Source: Crocosphaera sp.
GTDB taxonomy: Bacteria; Cyanobacteriota; Cyanobacteriia; Cyanobacteriales; Microcystaceae
Direction: 5' to 3'
Assembly (NCBI GenBank): GCA_030065205.1
Contig: JASJDN010000028.1
Coordinates: 1-35,233, forward strand
DNA: 35,233 bases
In this document: in pieces, positions 16,610 to 25,285 of the stretch
Layout of the letters: each line of letters opens with the position of its first letter
How positions within the stretch are numbered: position 1 is the first letter of the stretch
Program-made: the position numbers and the translations under genes
The notes under the pieces: model-generated
Databases searched by the model: none
Seen by the model: the letters and a program-made list of their open reading frames with translations, nothing else
What the model was told of the DNA's origin: nothing

Positions 16610-18259
16610 ATGTTTTCCTTAACTCAAACCAGTGCGCGTCAACGAGAAATTATTGAAGTTGTCCTTAGTAATGGTTGGGACTATATGCGGGGTTTGTTAA
16701 CAGGGGGAAAAGCGGAAAACCCTCAAGTTCCTACCCCAGAAGTCTTACGAAATATTATGGTAGAATTGGGTCCTTTTTATGTTAAATTAGGGCAAATTTT
16801 AAGCACCCGTCCTGATATTTTACCTCCCAACTATATCAAAGCTTTAACCGCTCTGCAAGCTAACGTTCCTCCTGTATCTTGGGAAGCTATTGAAAGACTA
16901 TTACGCCAAGAATTACAACAACCCATAGAATCGGTTTTTAGTAATATTAATCAGGAACCTATTGCTGCTGGTTCCATTGGACAAATTCACCGTGCAACTT
17001 TAACCACAGGAGAAGAAGTTGCCATTAAAGTTCAACGGCCTGGTATTGATAAAATTGTCGAGCAAGATATTAATTTAATTAAGGGAATTGCTGAGTTAGT
17101 TGCTTTAACAGAATTTGGACAAAATTATGATATTGTTAAGCTTGCCGATGAATTTTCTCAAGCCATTGAAGCAGAATTAAACTTTACTAAAGAAGCTAAT
17201 TATACTGACAAAATTAGACAGAATTTATCAGAAAGTCGCTGGTTCGATCCCGAACAATTAGTTATTCCTAAAGTATATTGGGAAATTACAAGTGAGAAAA
17301 TTTTAGTCTTGGAATGGTTATATGGAAAACCAATTTTACAAGCTGATTTAACCATTCCTGAGAGTTCTAAATCTATCGAAAAAAGGAAACAAGAAATTAC
17401 GACTTTACTATTCAGGGCATTTTTCCAGCAATTATATTTAGATGGCTTTTTCCACGCTGATCCCCATCCGGGTAATATTTTCTATTTAGATAACGGTAAA
17501 ATTGCCATTATTGATTGTGGTATGGTAGGAAAACTTGATCCTAGAACCCAACAAATTTTAACCGAATTATTACTGGCAATCTTTGATTTAGATGCCCAAG
17601 GTTGTACTCAATTAACCATTGAATTATCTCAAGGAGGAAAAGCTGAAAGTTTAGAACGATTACGTAATGATTATGAACAGATTTTACGGAAATATTATGA
17701 CTTAAGTTTGTCTCAATTTAACTTTAGCGAAGTGGTTTATGAAATTCTCCAAATTGCCCGTAAAAATAAGTTAAAAGTGCCTGGAAATTTGGGATTATAT
17801 GCTAAATGTTTAGCTAATTTAGAAGGGGCAGCCAGACAGTTTAATCCTGAGATTAATTTATTTGATGAAATTAAACCCTTAATGACCGATTTATTTCGTC
17901 GTCAATTAATCGGAGATACCCCCTTACAAACCAGTTTAAGGACAGTTTTAGACCTCAAATCAATTTATCTCAAAACCCCCAGACAAATCGATATATTGCT
18001 AGATAGATTATCCTCAGAAACCTTACAATGGAACTTCAGATTAAAAGAATTAGAACCCTTAAGACGCAGTGTTGATGCTTCTGCCAATCGTCTTTCATTT
18101 AGTATTGTACTGGGTTCCTTAATTATGGGGGCTGCTATTATTTCTATTGGTTCATCAACTCAGGAATTATCCTTAATTAGTAGTGTTTTGTTTGCTGCAG
18201 CTAGTTTATTAGGGGTATGGTTAATTATTAGTATTTTGCGATCTGGAAGATTGAGATAA
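16610..18259 (+). CDS. ABC1/UbiB family protein kinase-like protein
   Basis: 549 residues. This is an atypical kinase of the UbiB/ADCK/ABC1K family. The family-specific KxGQ motif is at 59-62 (YVKLGQILSTRPD). The alanine-rich nucleotide loop is AAGSIGQIHRA (119-129), replacing the usual glycine loop. The lysine is K140 (VAIKVQRPG). The catalytic segment reads FFHADPHPGNIF, then AIIDCGMVG, where DCG stands for DFG. Two C-terminal hydrophobic segments (about 494-545) should anchor it in a membrane. Relatives support ubiquinone synthesis in proteobacteria and plastoquinone/tocopherol metabolism in chloroplasts; in cyanobacteria several paralogues exist and the exact target is unknown. The palindrome at 16489 separates it from manC. 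Confidence 0.92.
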   Translation: MFSLTQTSARQREIIEVVLSNGWDYMRGLLTGGKAENPQVPTPEVLRNIMVELGPFYVKLGQILSTRPDILPPNYIKALTALQANVPPVSWEAIERLLRQELQQPIESVFSNINQEPIAAGSIGQIHRATLTTGEEVAIKVQRPGIDKIVEQDINLIKGIAELVALTEFGQNYDIVKLADEFSQAIEAELNFTKEANYTDKIRQNLSESRWFDPEQLVIPKVYWEITSEKILVLEWLYGKPILQADLTIPESSKSIEKRKQEITTLLFRAFFQQLYLDGFFHADPHPGNIFYLDNGKIAIIDCGMVGKLDPRTQQILTELLLAIFDLDAQGCTQLTIELSQGGKAESLERLRNDYEQILRKYYDLSLSQFNFSEVVYEILQIARKNKLKVPGNLGLYAKCLANLEGAARQFNPEINLFDEIKPLMTDLFRRQLIGDTPLQTSLRTVLDLKSIYLKTPRQIDILLDRLSSETLQWNFRLKELEPLRRSVDASANRLSFSIVLGSLIMGAAIISIGSSTQELSLISSVLFAAASLLGVWLIISILRSGRLR

Positions 18260-18313
18260 GAATGATTGTAAGCCCTATACACTGCCTAGCTTATCCTTAA
18301 TTTATGAAATTGT

Positions 18314-18496
18314 ATGAATTCTTCTAATACTTGGTACATTATTAAAACAGAAACTGAACAATGTGAAATCATCGAACTAGATTCTGATCAAGTACCCAAA
18401 AATAAAAATTATTGGGGTCCTTTTCCCTCTAAACAAGAAGCGATCGCCCGTCGTGTTGGTTTGATTCGTGCAGGAAAATGTCAACCACAAGTATAA
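18314..18496 (+). CDS. Conserved cyanobacterial protein of 60 residues
   Basis: 60 residues, NTWYIIKTETEQCEIIELD followed by NYWGPFPSKQEAIARRVGLI and a short tail. The pattern of a short beta-strand pair followed by a helix containing SKQEAIARRVGLIRAGKC looks like a compact alpha/beta domain found across cyanobacteria. I know no function. It is 6 bases upstream of the methyltransferase gene, so the two share a transcript, although base composition suggests the methyltransferase is the newcomer. A HIP1 octamer lies inside it (18440), as in the other resident genes. Confidence 0.72.
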   Translation: MNSSNTWYIIKTETEQCEIIELDSDQVPKNKNYWGPFPSKQEAIARRVGLIRAGKCQPQV

Positions 18497-18502
18497 AATA
18501 TA

Positions 18503-20041
18503 ATGAGTAAATCTGATTATATTGCCCAGACTTCAATTAGTTATAGAAAAAAGTATGGACAATTTTTTACACCATCTTTAGTTGCTTCTATTATGGCAAA
18601 ATGGGTAACAGAAAATCATCCTAAAACTATTTTAGATCCTGCTTTTGGTTTGGGTATTTTTTATGAAGAAATTAGTCAATTGAATTTACGTAATAAATGG
18701 CATTTAACTACTTATGAAATTGACGATAATATTTTGAGTTATTTAGATGATATTCAAAACAAAACTAATATAACTATCTTTAATAAAGATTATTTAGAAT
18801 CAGATTTTAATACCTATGATGCCATTATTTGTAACCCTCCTTATATGCGGTTTCAAAAATTTATTAATCGACATGATATATTGCCAAAAATAGAACAACA
18901 AATTGGTAAAAAATTAGTAGGTTATTCTAATATTGCATCAATTTTTCTGATTAAAGCATTACAACAACTCAATGTTCGTGGAAGACTTGCTTTCATTCTT
19001 CCTTTTGAATTTTTCAATACAGGATATGGCAAAGAAATTAAAAAAACACTCATTGAAAAATATCTATTAAAACAGATTATTATTTGTGCTAACGAAAAAG
19101 ATATTTTTCCTGATGCGACTACCACTATTTGTATTTTATTGTGTCAAAATGATCAACTTAAACAAGATATTAAAATAACGAATATTAATAACACACAAGA
19201 AATCAAAGAAATATCCAATATTAGTGAATATTATCATCATCCACTAGATCATATTCAATTACCTTATCAGAAAAAATGGACACCGATTATTTTATCATTA
19301 ATTTCTCAACAAAAAATCCCGAAAGGTTTCTGTAAACTTTCAGAATATGGTACATTTAAACGAGGGATTGCCACCGGCGCGAATGATTTCTTTGCTTTAA
19401 ATAAAAATAAAATTGAACAGTTAAGAATTAGTGATAATAATGTTTGTCTATGTATTACTAAAAGTCATTTAATTACAAAAGCTATTTTTACTGATGATGA
19501 CTTAATATTACTGGTTAAACAAGATAAACCTATCTATTGTTTAGATGTAGAAGAAATCAATAATCAAGCAGTCAAAAACTATATTAAATTAGGAGAAGAA
19601 AAAGCCTATCATCAAAGATATTTAACCAAAAATAGAAAACCTTGGTACAAACTAGAAAAACGTGAACCTGCACCAATTTTATTTGGTGTGTTTAACCGTG
19701 GAAGATTGAAAGTTATTCGTAATTTTACCTCTGCTATTCATTTTACTTGTTATCATGGTTTTTATCCAAATATTTTTGGACAAAATCTTATCAATCAACT
19801 ATTCATTTATTTAATGAGTGATATAGGACAAGACATTATCAAAATGAATAAAAGAAGTTATGGAAATAATCTGGATAAATTTGAACCAGGGGACTTAAAT
19901 AATAGCTATTGTCCTAATGTTGAGCAACTCAATGCCATTAATGAAGAAGAAGTTAGGGAAATTATTTCAATTGCCAACATGGACAAAAAAGAAGCTATTA
20001 TTATGAGTAATAAATTAATAGAAAAGATAATGGATGACTAA
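18503..20041 (+). CDS. TaqI-like N6-adenine DNA methyltransferase, orphan
   Basis: 512 residues. Motif X-like KYGQFFTPSLVASIM (17-31), motif I ILDPAFGLGIF (43-53) and motif IV NPPY (111-114) come in the gamma-class order. The C-terminal half (about 270-500) carries the TaqI-like specificity region (FKRGIATGANDFF, FGVFNRGRLKVIRNF). Such enzymes methylate adenine in a specific site. No endonuclease domain is present in the protein and no nuclease gene is adjacent; the next gene is a convergent FMN reductase. So it is an orphan methylase or the remnant of a type II system. The coding sequence is very AT-rich with many AAA/ATT codons and no HIP1 site, compatible with horizontal transfer. Confidence 0.87.
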   Translation: MSKSDYIAQTSISYRKKYGQFFTPSLVASIMAKWVTENHPKTILDPAFGLGIFYEEISQLNLRNKWHLTTYEIDDNILSYLDDIQNKTNITIFNKDYLESDFNTYDAIICNPPYMRFQKFINRHDILPKIEQQIGKKLVGYSNIASIFLIKALQQLNVRGRLAFILPFEFFNTGYGKEIKKTLIEKYLLKQIIICANEKDIFPDATTTICILLCQNDQLKQDIKITNINNTQEIKEISNISEYYHHPLDHIQLPYQKKWTPIILSLISQQKIPKGFCKLSEYGTFKRGIATGANDFFALNKNKIEQLRISDNNVCLCITKSHLITKAIFTDDDLILLVKQDKPIYCLDVEEINNQAVKNYIKLGEEKAYHQRYLTKNRKPWYKLEKREPAPILFGVFNRGRLKVIRNFTSAIHFTCYHGFYPNIFGQNLINQLFIYLMSDIGQDIIKMNKRSYGNNLDKFEPGDLNNSYCPNVEQLNAINEEEVREIISIANMDKKEAIIMSNKLIEKIMDD

Positions 20042-20070
20042 ATAATACCAGTTCTTAGCAATAGCTGAAA

Positions 20071-20136
20071 AGATTGCTTCGGGGTATTTTCAGTAAAAGT
20101 CAAAGTTTACTGTTTATATTCCCCCTCGCAATGACA
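20071..20136. repeat. Hairpin repeat, family C, copy 2
   Basis: AGATTGCTTCGGGG opens the element and CCCCCTCGCAATGACA closes it. Between them, CAGTAAA and TTTACTG pair inside the GGGG/CCCC outer stem. The outer sequences match copy 1 at 9396-9442 while the central stem differs, so this is a family with variable cores. It lies in the convergent gap after the methyltransferase and may act as a terminator. Confidence 0.62.
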
Positions 20137-20173
20137 ACTTAAGTCTCGAATAACTTTTGAAGAATTAGTATGA

Positions 20174-20710
20174 TTATTTCAATTTTTTAGTGTTTTCTAC
20201 TAAACTCATAGCAAATTTATCAAAACGTTCTGATAATTTTTCGTCCATTAATTTTCCTTCTTCATTAAATATTTGCCATGCTTGTCCAATGGCAATTTGT
20301 TCAGGAATAACCCATGCGTGAACCCACCGCATCATTAATCTTAAATGATTAAGTGCATTACTGTTAGGTTGTCCCCCTAAAACACTAATTAAACCAGTCA
20401 TTTTACCCGACAATTCTTCAAAACTCATTAAGTCTAAAGCATTCTTTATCACCCCACTCACACTACCATGATATTCTGGAGTTGATAGAATTAAACCATC
20501 AGCAGCTTTAACCGTTTGACGAAGTTTTTCCACATCAGGATAATCGTCATATTCTTTACCTCCATGACATAAGGGTAAATTCATCATCCGTAAGTCTAAA
20601 AACTCAACTTCTTCCCCTAATGCTTCAATTCTTGCTATTGCAATTTTTATCGCTAATGCACTATAAGAGTTAGGACGTAAACTACCGTTAATAGCAACAA
20701 ATTTGACCAT
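20174..20710 (-). CDS. NADPH-dependent FMN reductase-like flavoprotein
   Basis: 178 residues, the usual length for the flavodoxin-fold FMN reductase family. The FMN phosphate loop is NGSLRPNSYS (8-17). The isoalloxazine-binding segment is STPEYHGSVSGVIKNALDLM (78-97). It would reduce FMN, quinones or other acceptors with NADPH; the physiological substrate cannot be read from sequence. It stands alone, convergent with the methyltransferase and divergent from the hydrolase gene. Confidence 0.88.
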   Translation of the reverse strand: MVKFVAINGSLRPNSYSALAIKIAIARIEALGEEVEFLDLRMMNLPLCHGGKEYDDYPDVEKLRQTVKAADGLILSTPEYHGSVSGVIKNALDLMSFEELSGKMTGLISVLGGQPNSNALNHLRLMMRWVHAWVIPEQIAIGQAWQIFNEEGKLMDEKLSERFDKFAMSLVENTKKLK

Positions 20711-20785
20711 ATTTTTGACCGTAATTAAAAGACAATAGATAATCGTGATTAATTCTAAGGTAACAGATTTTGTGCCAGAATGTTA

Positions 20786-20880
20786 TATAGTAGTTCCCAT
20801 ACTTGTAAAGTACAAAGTTAATCGCTTTGAGGCAGGAGGCAGGAGTTAGGTTTACCTCATAATTCCGAAAAATGTTATGA
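20786..20880 (+). repeat. MITE-like element, family B, copy 2
   Basis: It matches copy 1 (9458-9575, inverted) through TAGTTCCCATACTTGT, GTACAAAG, GCTTTGAGGCAGGAGGCAGG, GTTAGG, TACCTCAT and TCCGA-AAATG-TAT. It lacks the roughly 24-base palindromic insert of copy 1. It fills the divergent gap between the FMN reductase and hydrolase genes and ends only about 13 bases before the hydrolase start. Confidence 0.72.
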
Positions 20881-20893
20881 TAATCTCAAAACA

Positions 20894-21547
20894 ATGTTAA
20901 ATCATCAATCAAACTATATTTACTTACATGGGTTTGCTTCTAGTCCCCAGTCCGCAAAAGCTCAAAAATTCAAAGCTTTATTTGCTGCTGAAAATATCTC
21001 TTTAATTATTCCTGATTTGAATCAAGATGACTTTTATTATTTAACCCTAACCCGACAAATTCAACAAGTATCAACCTATATAGAAAATGATCCCACTCCT
21101 GTAATTTTAATTGGATCAAGTTTAGGCGGATTAACTACAGTTTTCCTAGCAGAAAAACACGAAAAAGTCAAGCAATTAATTTTATTAGCACCTGCGTTTA
21201 AATTTTTTAGTCATTGGGTCAATCATTTAGATAAAAATATCCTCGATAGTTGGAAAAACCGAAGAGAATTATCAATTTATCATTATGGATACGACCAAGA
21301 ATTACCCTTAAGCTATCAATTTATTACTGATGGAAAAACCTATGATGAAACTAGGTTAAAGCGTCCCGTACCTACATTAATTTTTCATGGAAAACACGAT
21401 GAAGTTATTCCTATTCAATCCAGTTATAATTATACTGAAACGAGAGAATGGGTTAAATTAATAGAACTTGATAGCGATCATGGATTAACCGATATGATCC
21501 CTGAAATTTGGAGACAGATGAAAAGTTACCCCACTATTAACCCTTAA
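20894..21547 (+). CDS. YqiA-like alpha/beta hydrolase
   Basis: 217 residues. The opening IYLHGFASSPQSAKAQ is the oxyanion-hole region of the YqiA/esterase family. The nucleophile elbow is GSSLGG with Ser76. The acid lies in HGKHDEVIP (about 180) and the histidine in DSDHGLTD (about 200). It is probably a small soluble esterase of unknown substrate. It is convergent with the large methyltransferase gene, sharing four bases at the stops (21544-21547). It probably predates the restriction-modification island. Confidence 0.85.
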   Translation: MLNHQSNYIYLHGFASSPQSAKAQKFKALFAAENISLIIPDLNQDDFYYLTLTRQIQQVSTYIENDPTPVILIGSSLGGLTTVFLAEKHEKVKQLILLAPAFKFFSHWVNHLDKNILDSWKNRRELSIYHYGYDQELPLSYQFITDGKTYDETRLKRPVPTLIFHGKHDEVIPIQSSYNYTETREWVKLIELDSDHGLTDMIPEIWRQMKSYPTINP

Positions 21548-23784
21548 AATAAACTTCCTTGTAAATATGTGGATGGTTGTTGTTCTAATAATTTTAAACC
21601 TAAATCACAATACTGTTTATGTAGTTCAATATTGATTGATTTTACCCCATATTTTAGAGCAACTCTTCCTGTTGTCATACTACCCGCAAAAGGATCTAAT
21701 ATAATTTTATCTCTAGTAATCAATGAAAATAGTAAACTTGGTACTTTCTCAGGAAAAGGTGCAGTATGTCCATAAATATTTTTTCCTTTTACTATTTTAG
21801 TAATTGGTTGTTCTTTAATAATTTTTTGCATTTTTGTTATGTCAAAGCTAGGATTTCCTTTAGAAAAAATTAATATATGTTCCCAACAATTATGGGGTGC
21901 CTGATAATAAGGTGAGTAATTTCCTTGATTAAAATTTCTATTTCCTTCGATTTCTCCTTTATCCCAAGCAACATTACCTAAATGATTAAATCCTATATAA
22001 CGACAAATAAAACTTATATAACTACTTAAAATTAATCTTTTTTTACCCATATCAGAGAAAACAATGATTTTTTCATTATCAAAATAGTCAAAAATGTTGA
22101 TTAGTAGAGGAGAACCTTCTTGTAAGCATCGATAAACTTGATTAAAAATATTATACATATCATATAGATAACAATATATATTACTCCATTGTGAGTAATT
22201 TCTAGCATTATAATAAGGTGGTGATGTTACAGTTCCCCCTAAGTAATTAGATTCTAATTGTGAGAGTATGTTAAAAGAATCCCCTTGATATAAAGTAATT
22301 TCTGGGATAGAAGATAAATTTTCTGTTGAAGTCAAACTTTTAATAGGTTTTTTAATTAAAAATCTTTTAAAAAATTTCAGATTATAATAGTGATTTTTCC
22401 ACTCACGAGAAATCACTGTATTGATTTTTTTGATTTTTAACTTTCTTCCAAACATTGATGAATGTAGTCGACAAGATTCCCCGTAAACTAAAATTGTATC
22501 CCCATAAAGTGAATAACACTGAATAAGAAAATCATAAATTTCAGAAAATGATGACACTTCTACAATATCTCTTCTCCAATTTTTTAAGATTTTTGGAGCA
22601 ATAAAATTTTGACTATCTAAAATAGCTTGTTGCCTTATAATTGAAGATAAAGAATATCTTTTTCCTCGGTTATATTTACTTTTATATCCACAAAAAATAT
22701 TTTTACACTCCCAACTTCTGACACCGATAGTAGGATAAGAATTACCTTGAATTTTTAGTGTTCTGCATTTTGGACATGGAATAGGTCTTTCATCTCTTTC
22801 ATTTTTTTCAAAGAGAAGAACGCACTTTTCCCTATTATTTTTATAGATTAGGTAGCAATCTTTATATGTTAGTCCTTCATTCCCATGTTTAAAATCACAA
22901 ATATTATCGTTTAAGTTTTTAATATATTCCAGGGTTTCTTCTGCAACTTTACGCCATCTAAAATAACTACGATCTATTGGGTGTTCTAAAAATTTTTCAG
23001 AAAAAATTGTTATATCGGAAATTAATTGCCATTTATTAGAATTAACTTCCTCAATAATAATTGCTAAATAACAATGATTCGTCAACTGAAAATAAGCATC
23101 TACTATAAGAGAAAAAACTACTTCTAAAATTTCGTCATAATTTTCTATTTCTTGAATAATACTATCAATACTTAAAATTACTAATCCTTTTTCTCTTGAA
23201 GTTTGTACACCATGAAAATACTTCAAATGTTGCCAATAATTATTAAAATACTTTTTCTGACAATCTTGATTAAGAATTGTATGAACAATTTTTTCATCAA
23301 AACTATAATAAATATAGGAACAAAATATAGACTCAATAATTAAATAAATTTTCGGATCTTGTTTAAGATAACTATCTAGATCGATGAAAATTTTATTTTT
23401 TCTCTTTTCAGTTTCTTGTAAGACATCAATTAATTCATCATTTTTTCCAATATGATTAAAATACCAGTCAACCAAATTAATTTCAGGATAGTTAAGGGTA
23501 TTTTTGATTTGAAGTTTTTGATGATAATTAAAGATGAAACCTTTATTTGCAGCTTCATCTATAAAACAACGATAAACTTTTTTATTCAAGTCAAGTCTAT
23601 CATTAATGATAAATAATAGATTCTTATTGATTACTGAAATCGGTTGGAATTCTTCCTCAGAAAATGAAGCGATATAGTTATGTAAATTTTCGATCAAATC
23701 ATTGGATGGTTTCCATTGTGTTAGGGTCTTTTTTTGAAAGTTACTAATTAGTTTATTCCCTATTTCCTCTACTTGCATATCCAA
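21544..23784 (-). CDS. Beta-class DNA methyltransferase with large zinc-ribbon N-terminal region
   Basis: 746 residues. The catalytic part is only the C-terminal 240: YQGDSFNIL (499-507), TSPPY motif IV (520-524), then motif I ILDPFAGSMTTG (695-706). This is the beta-class order; the SPPY form suggests N4-cytosine methylation, though N6-adenine cannot be excluded. Before it lie about 495 residues unlike ordinary beta methyltransferases. Residues 1-330 are helical without a recognised domain. A zinc ribbon uses C337, C340, C360 and C365 (CPKC and CKNIFC), followed by a basic stretch and a 100-residue linker domain. The extra region may bind the target or a partner. The gene is divergent from the XRE controller and HNH nuclease, a type II-like layout. 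The sequence is very AT-rich and free of HIP1 sites, suggesting transfer. Confidence 0.85.
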   Translation of the reverse strand: MDMQVEEIGNKLISNFQKKTLTQWKPSNDLIENLHNYIASFSEEEFQPISVINKNLLFIINDRLDLNKKVYRCFIDEAANKGFIFNYHQKLQIKNTLNYPEINLVDWYFNHIGKNDELIDVLQETEKRKNKIFIDLDSYLKQDPKIYLIIESIFCSYIYYSFDEKIVHTILNQDCQKKYFNNYWQHLKYFHGVQTSREKGLVILSIDSIIQEIENYDEILEVVFSLIVDAYFQLTNHCYLAIIIEEVNSNKWQLISDITIFSEKFLEHPIDRSYFRWRKVAEETLEYIKNLNDNICDFKHGNEGLTYKDCYLIYKNNREKCVLLFEKNERDERPIPCPKCRTLKIQGNSYPTIGVRSWECKNIFCGYKSKYNRGKRYSLSSIIRQQAILDSQNFIAPKILKNWRRDIVEVSSFSEIYDFLIQCYSLYGDTILVYGESCRLHSSMFGRKLKIKKINTVISREWKNHYYNLKFFKRFLIKKPIKSLTSTENLSSIPEITLYQGDSFNILSQLESNYLGGTVTSPPYYNARNYSQWSNIYCYLYDMYNIFNQVYRCLQEGSPLLINIFDYFDNEKIIVFSDMGKKRLILSSYISFICRYIGFNHLGNVAWDKGEIEGNRNFNQGNYSPYYQAPHNCWEHILIFSKGNPSFDITKMQKIIKEQPITKIVKGKNIYGHTAPFPEKVPSLLFSLITRDKIILDPFAGSMTTGRVALKYGVKSINIELHKQYCDLGLKLLEQQPSTYLQGSLF

Positions 23785-23806
23785 TTTTTAAGACTTAGTG
23801 ACTTAT

Positions 23807-23821
23807 ATGCGATTTTCGCAT
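23807..23821. promoter_or_regulatory. Palindromic operator candidate for the XRE controller
   Basis: ATGCGA-TTT-TCGCAT is a perfect 6-base inverted repeat with a 3-base spacer, in the 92-base divergent region between methyltransferase and controller. Ten bases of it (ATGCGATTTT) recur inverted at 23869-23878 (AAAATCGCAT), overlapping the controller start codon. Confidence 0.6.
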
Positions 23822-23859
23822 ACCACGAGCATCATGTCAAGCTTTGTTTAGTACCTAGC

Positions 23860-23878
23860 TATAATGCCAAAATCGCAT
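23860..23878 (+). promoter_or_regulatory. -10 box and second operator half-site at the controller start
   Basis: TATAAT at 23860-23865 predicts transcription starting near 23872, only about 5 bases before the ATG at 23877. The mRNA would be almost leaderless, a known trait of restriction-modification controller genes. The -35 region is weak. AAAATCGCAT (23869-23878) overlaps the predicted start site, fitting repression by the controller. Confidence 0.55.
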
Positions 23879-24176
23879 GAACAATTCAGCCAAGGACATC
23901 TCTACTCCTAAAAAGCGGAAAACAATTTTCCGAAAAGAGTATATTCGATTACTCGAACGATTGAGAATCATTCGAGAAGAACGAGGATTATCTCAAGCTG
24001 AATTGGGAATGTTGATTGGGCAAGATCAAACCTTCATTTCTAAGTATGAAAAAGGGATTCGGAGACTTGATATTATGGAAATGTTGGATATTTGTCAGGT
24101 ATTAGAAATTGATATTAACGATCTATTAAGTGAGATGTGTAATCGCAATGAAAATTCATCCATATCCAACCAATAG
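23877..24176 (+). CDS. XRE-type helix-turn-helix controller (C-protein-like)
   Basis: 99 residues. The helix-turn-helix spans about 28-85: LRIIREERGLSQAELGMLIG, then QTFISKYEKGIRRLDIMEML. The hydrophobic core pattern is that of the lambda-repressor/C-protein fold. A basic N-terminal arm (1-25) precedes it. It lies between a methyltransferase and an HNH nuclease, with palindromes in the divergent promoter. By analogy with C proteins it would time the expression of nuclease and methylase. Its stop overlaps the nuclease start by 29 bases, so the two are translated from one mRNA. Confidence 0.85.
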   Translation: MNNSAKDISTPKKRKTIFRKEYIRLLERLRIIREERGLSQAELGMLIGQDQTFISKYEKGIRRLDIMEMLDICQVLEIDINDLLSEMCNRNENSSISNQ

Positions 24177-24741
24177 TCAAAACTGGTCTGAAGAAGACTG
24201 GCAGAGTTTACTGAATGATTTGATCAATAACAATCTAGTTACATACAAGGAAGTAACTTCTTTAGTCTTAGGTCATTTAAACCCATCACAGGTAGGTACA
24301 TCTATTGCTAGTAAAAAAACATTTCAGAAACACTTTCCTAAACGAAAATGTTGGCAAGCAGTAAGACAGTGGCATTTTGAACAGGGAGGTAGATGTATAG
24401 ATTGTGGCACACGACTTGAACTACAAGCAGATCACATAGTACCTAGACAACAGTTGGGAGATGATGCTGATAAATTGCCAAATATGACCTTACGTTGTCG
24501 AAGATGCAATGTTATCCGACGACCCTCTCACAGAAAAGGGGGGTTAACGGATTTAACAGCAGAAGCAGCACTAATGTGGTTGTTATTTACTCAACAACCA
24601 GCAACATATCAAGAGTTTGAGCATTTATGTCGAGATTATGGTATGACGATGGCAAATATAAGATTTCAAGAAGCATGGGCAATGGCTAGATGGTTAGAAA
24701 AGGAGGGAAAATACTATATATCCGATGAATCTAAATATTAA
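24148..24741 (+). CDS. HNH endonuclease, probable restriction enzyme
   Basis: 197 residues from the ATG at 24148. The HNH domain (about 82-135) shows CIDCG, LQADHIVPRQQLGDD, LPNMTLRCRRCNVIRR: the DH pair, the asparagine, and four cysteines (CxxC twice) that hold a structural zinc. The N-terminal 80 residues (NWSEEDWQSLLNDLINN, FQKHFPKRKCWQAVRQWHFE) and C-terminal helices have no named domain. Next to a controller and a DNA methyltransferase, the simplest reading is the nuclease of a type II-like restriction-modification system. Other HNH proteins act as homing or repair nucleases, so the restriction role is inference. Confidence 0.82.
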   Translation: MKIHPYPTNSQNWSEEDWQSLLNDLINNNLVTYKEVTSLVLGHLNPSQVGTSIASKKTFQKHFPKRKCWQAVRQWHFEQGGRCIDCGTRLELQADHIVPRQQLGDDADKLPNMTLRCRRCNVIRRPSHRKGGLTDLTAEAALMWLLFTQQPATYQEFEHLCRDYGMTMANIRFQEAWAMARWLEKEGKYYISDESKY

Positions 24742-24843
24742 CTAACTTAAATTTCATAGGAAGCAATGACATAGCAACACTTTCTTAGGGTTATTTTTGG
24801 AGAGTTTACGGTTTAATAGAGATTAGGAAAAATTTAGAACATC

Positions 24844-24851
24844 GAGAGGAG
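24844..24851 (+). promoter_or_regulatory. Ribosome binding site deciding the GTG start of ndhC
   Basis: GAGAGGAG lies 13 bases before the GTG at 24865. It is one of the strongest Shine-Dalgarno matches in the window. It is also exactly complementary to CTCCTCTC in the small RNA at 9209-9216. Confidence 0.6.
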
Positions 24852-24864
24852 TTAATCAAAAACA

Positions 24865-25227
24865 GTGTTTGTCCTCAATGGTTACGAATACGTACTGGGT
24901 TTTCTACTCGCCTGTAGTTTAATCCCCATTCTCGCCTTAACTGCATCCAAAATCTTGCGGCCCAGTGGTGGCGGACCCGAAAGACGCACCACTTATGAGT
25001 CAGGAATGGAACCCATTGGTGGGGCTTGGATTCAATTCAATATCCGTTATTATATGTTTGCCCTGGTATTTGTGGTATTTGACGTAGAAACCGTCTTTCT
25101 CTACCCTTGGGCCGTTGCTTTTAGTCGCTTAGGTTTACTGGCCTTTGTCGAAGCTTTGATCTTCATTGCCATTTTAGTCGTCGCTCTGGTTTATGCTTGG
25201 CGGAAAGGCGCGTTAGAATGGTCGTAA
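24865..25227 (+). CDS. ndhC: NAD(P)H-quinone oxidoreductase subunit 3
   Basis: 120 residues, GTG start. It is a membrane subunit of NDH-1 near the quinone-binding connection, serving respiration, cyclic electron flow and CO2 uptake in thylakoids. There are three membrane helices: about 8-28 ([18 protein letters not shown]), 64-84 ([20 protein letters not shown]) and 90-112. The loop [19 protein letters not shown] is the family hallmark. It is first gene of the ndhC-ndhK-ndhJ operon. Confidence 0.97.
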   Translation: MFVLNGYEYVLGFLLACSLIPILALTASKILRPSGGGPERRTTYESGMEPIGGAWIQFNIRYYMFALVFVVFDVETVFLYPWAVAFSRLGLLAFVEALIFIAILVVALVYAWRKGALEWS

Positions 25228-25285
25228 AACCTAGCAATTATCTTCAATCCTTGAATTGTTGTACATTGATCAATATTAATCTCTT

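Noticed and set aside
18503..20041. Type IIG or BREX PglX assignment for the first methyltransferase
   Set aside because: The protein is about 500 residues without a nuclease domain, and no BREX or other defence genes flank it.
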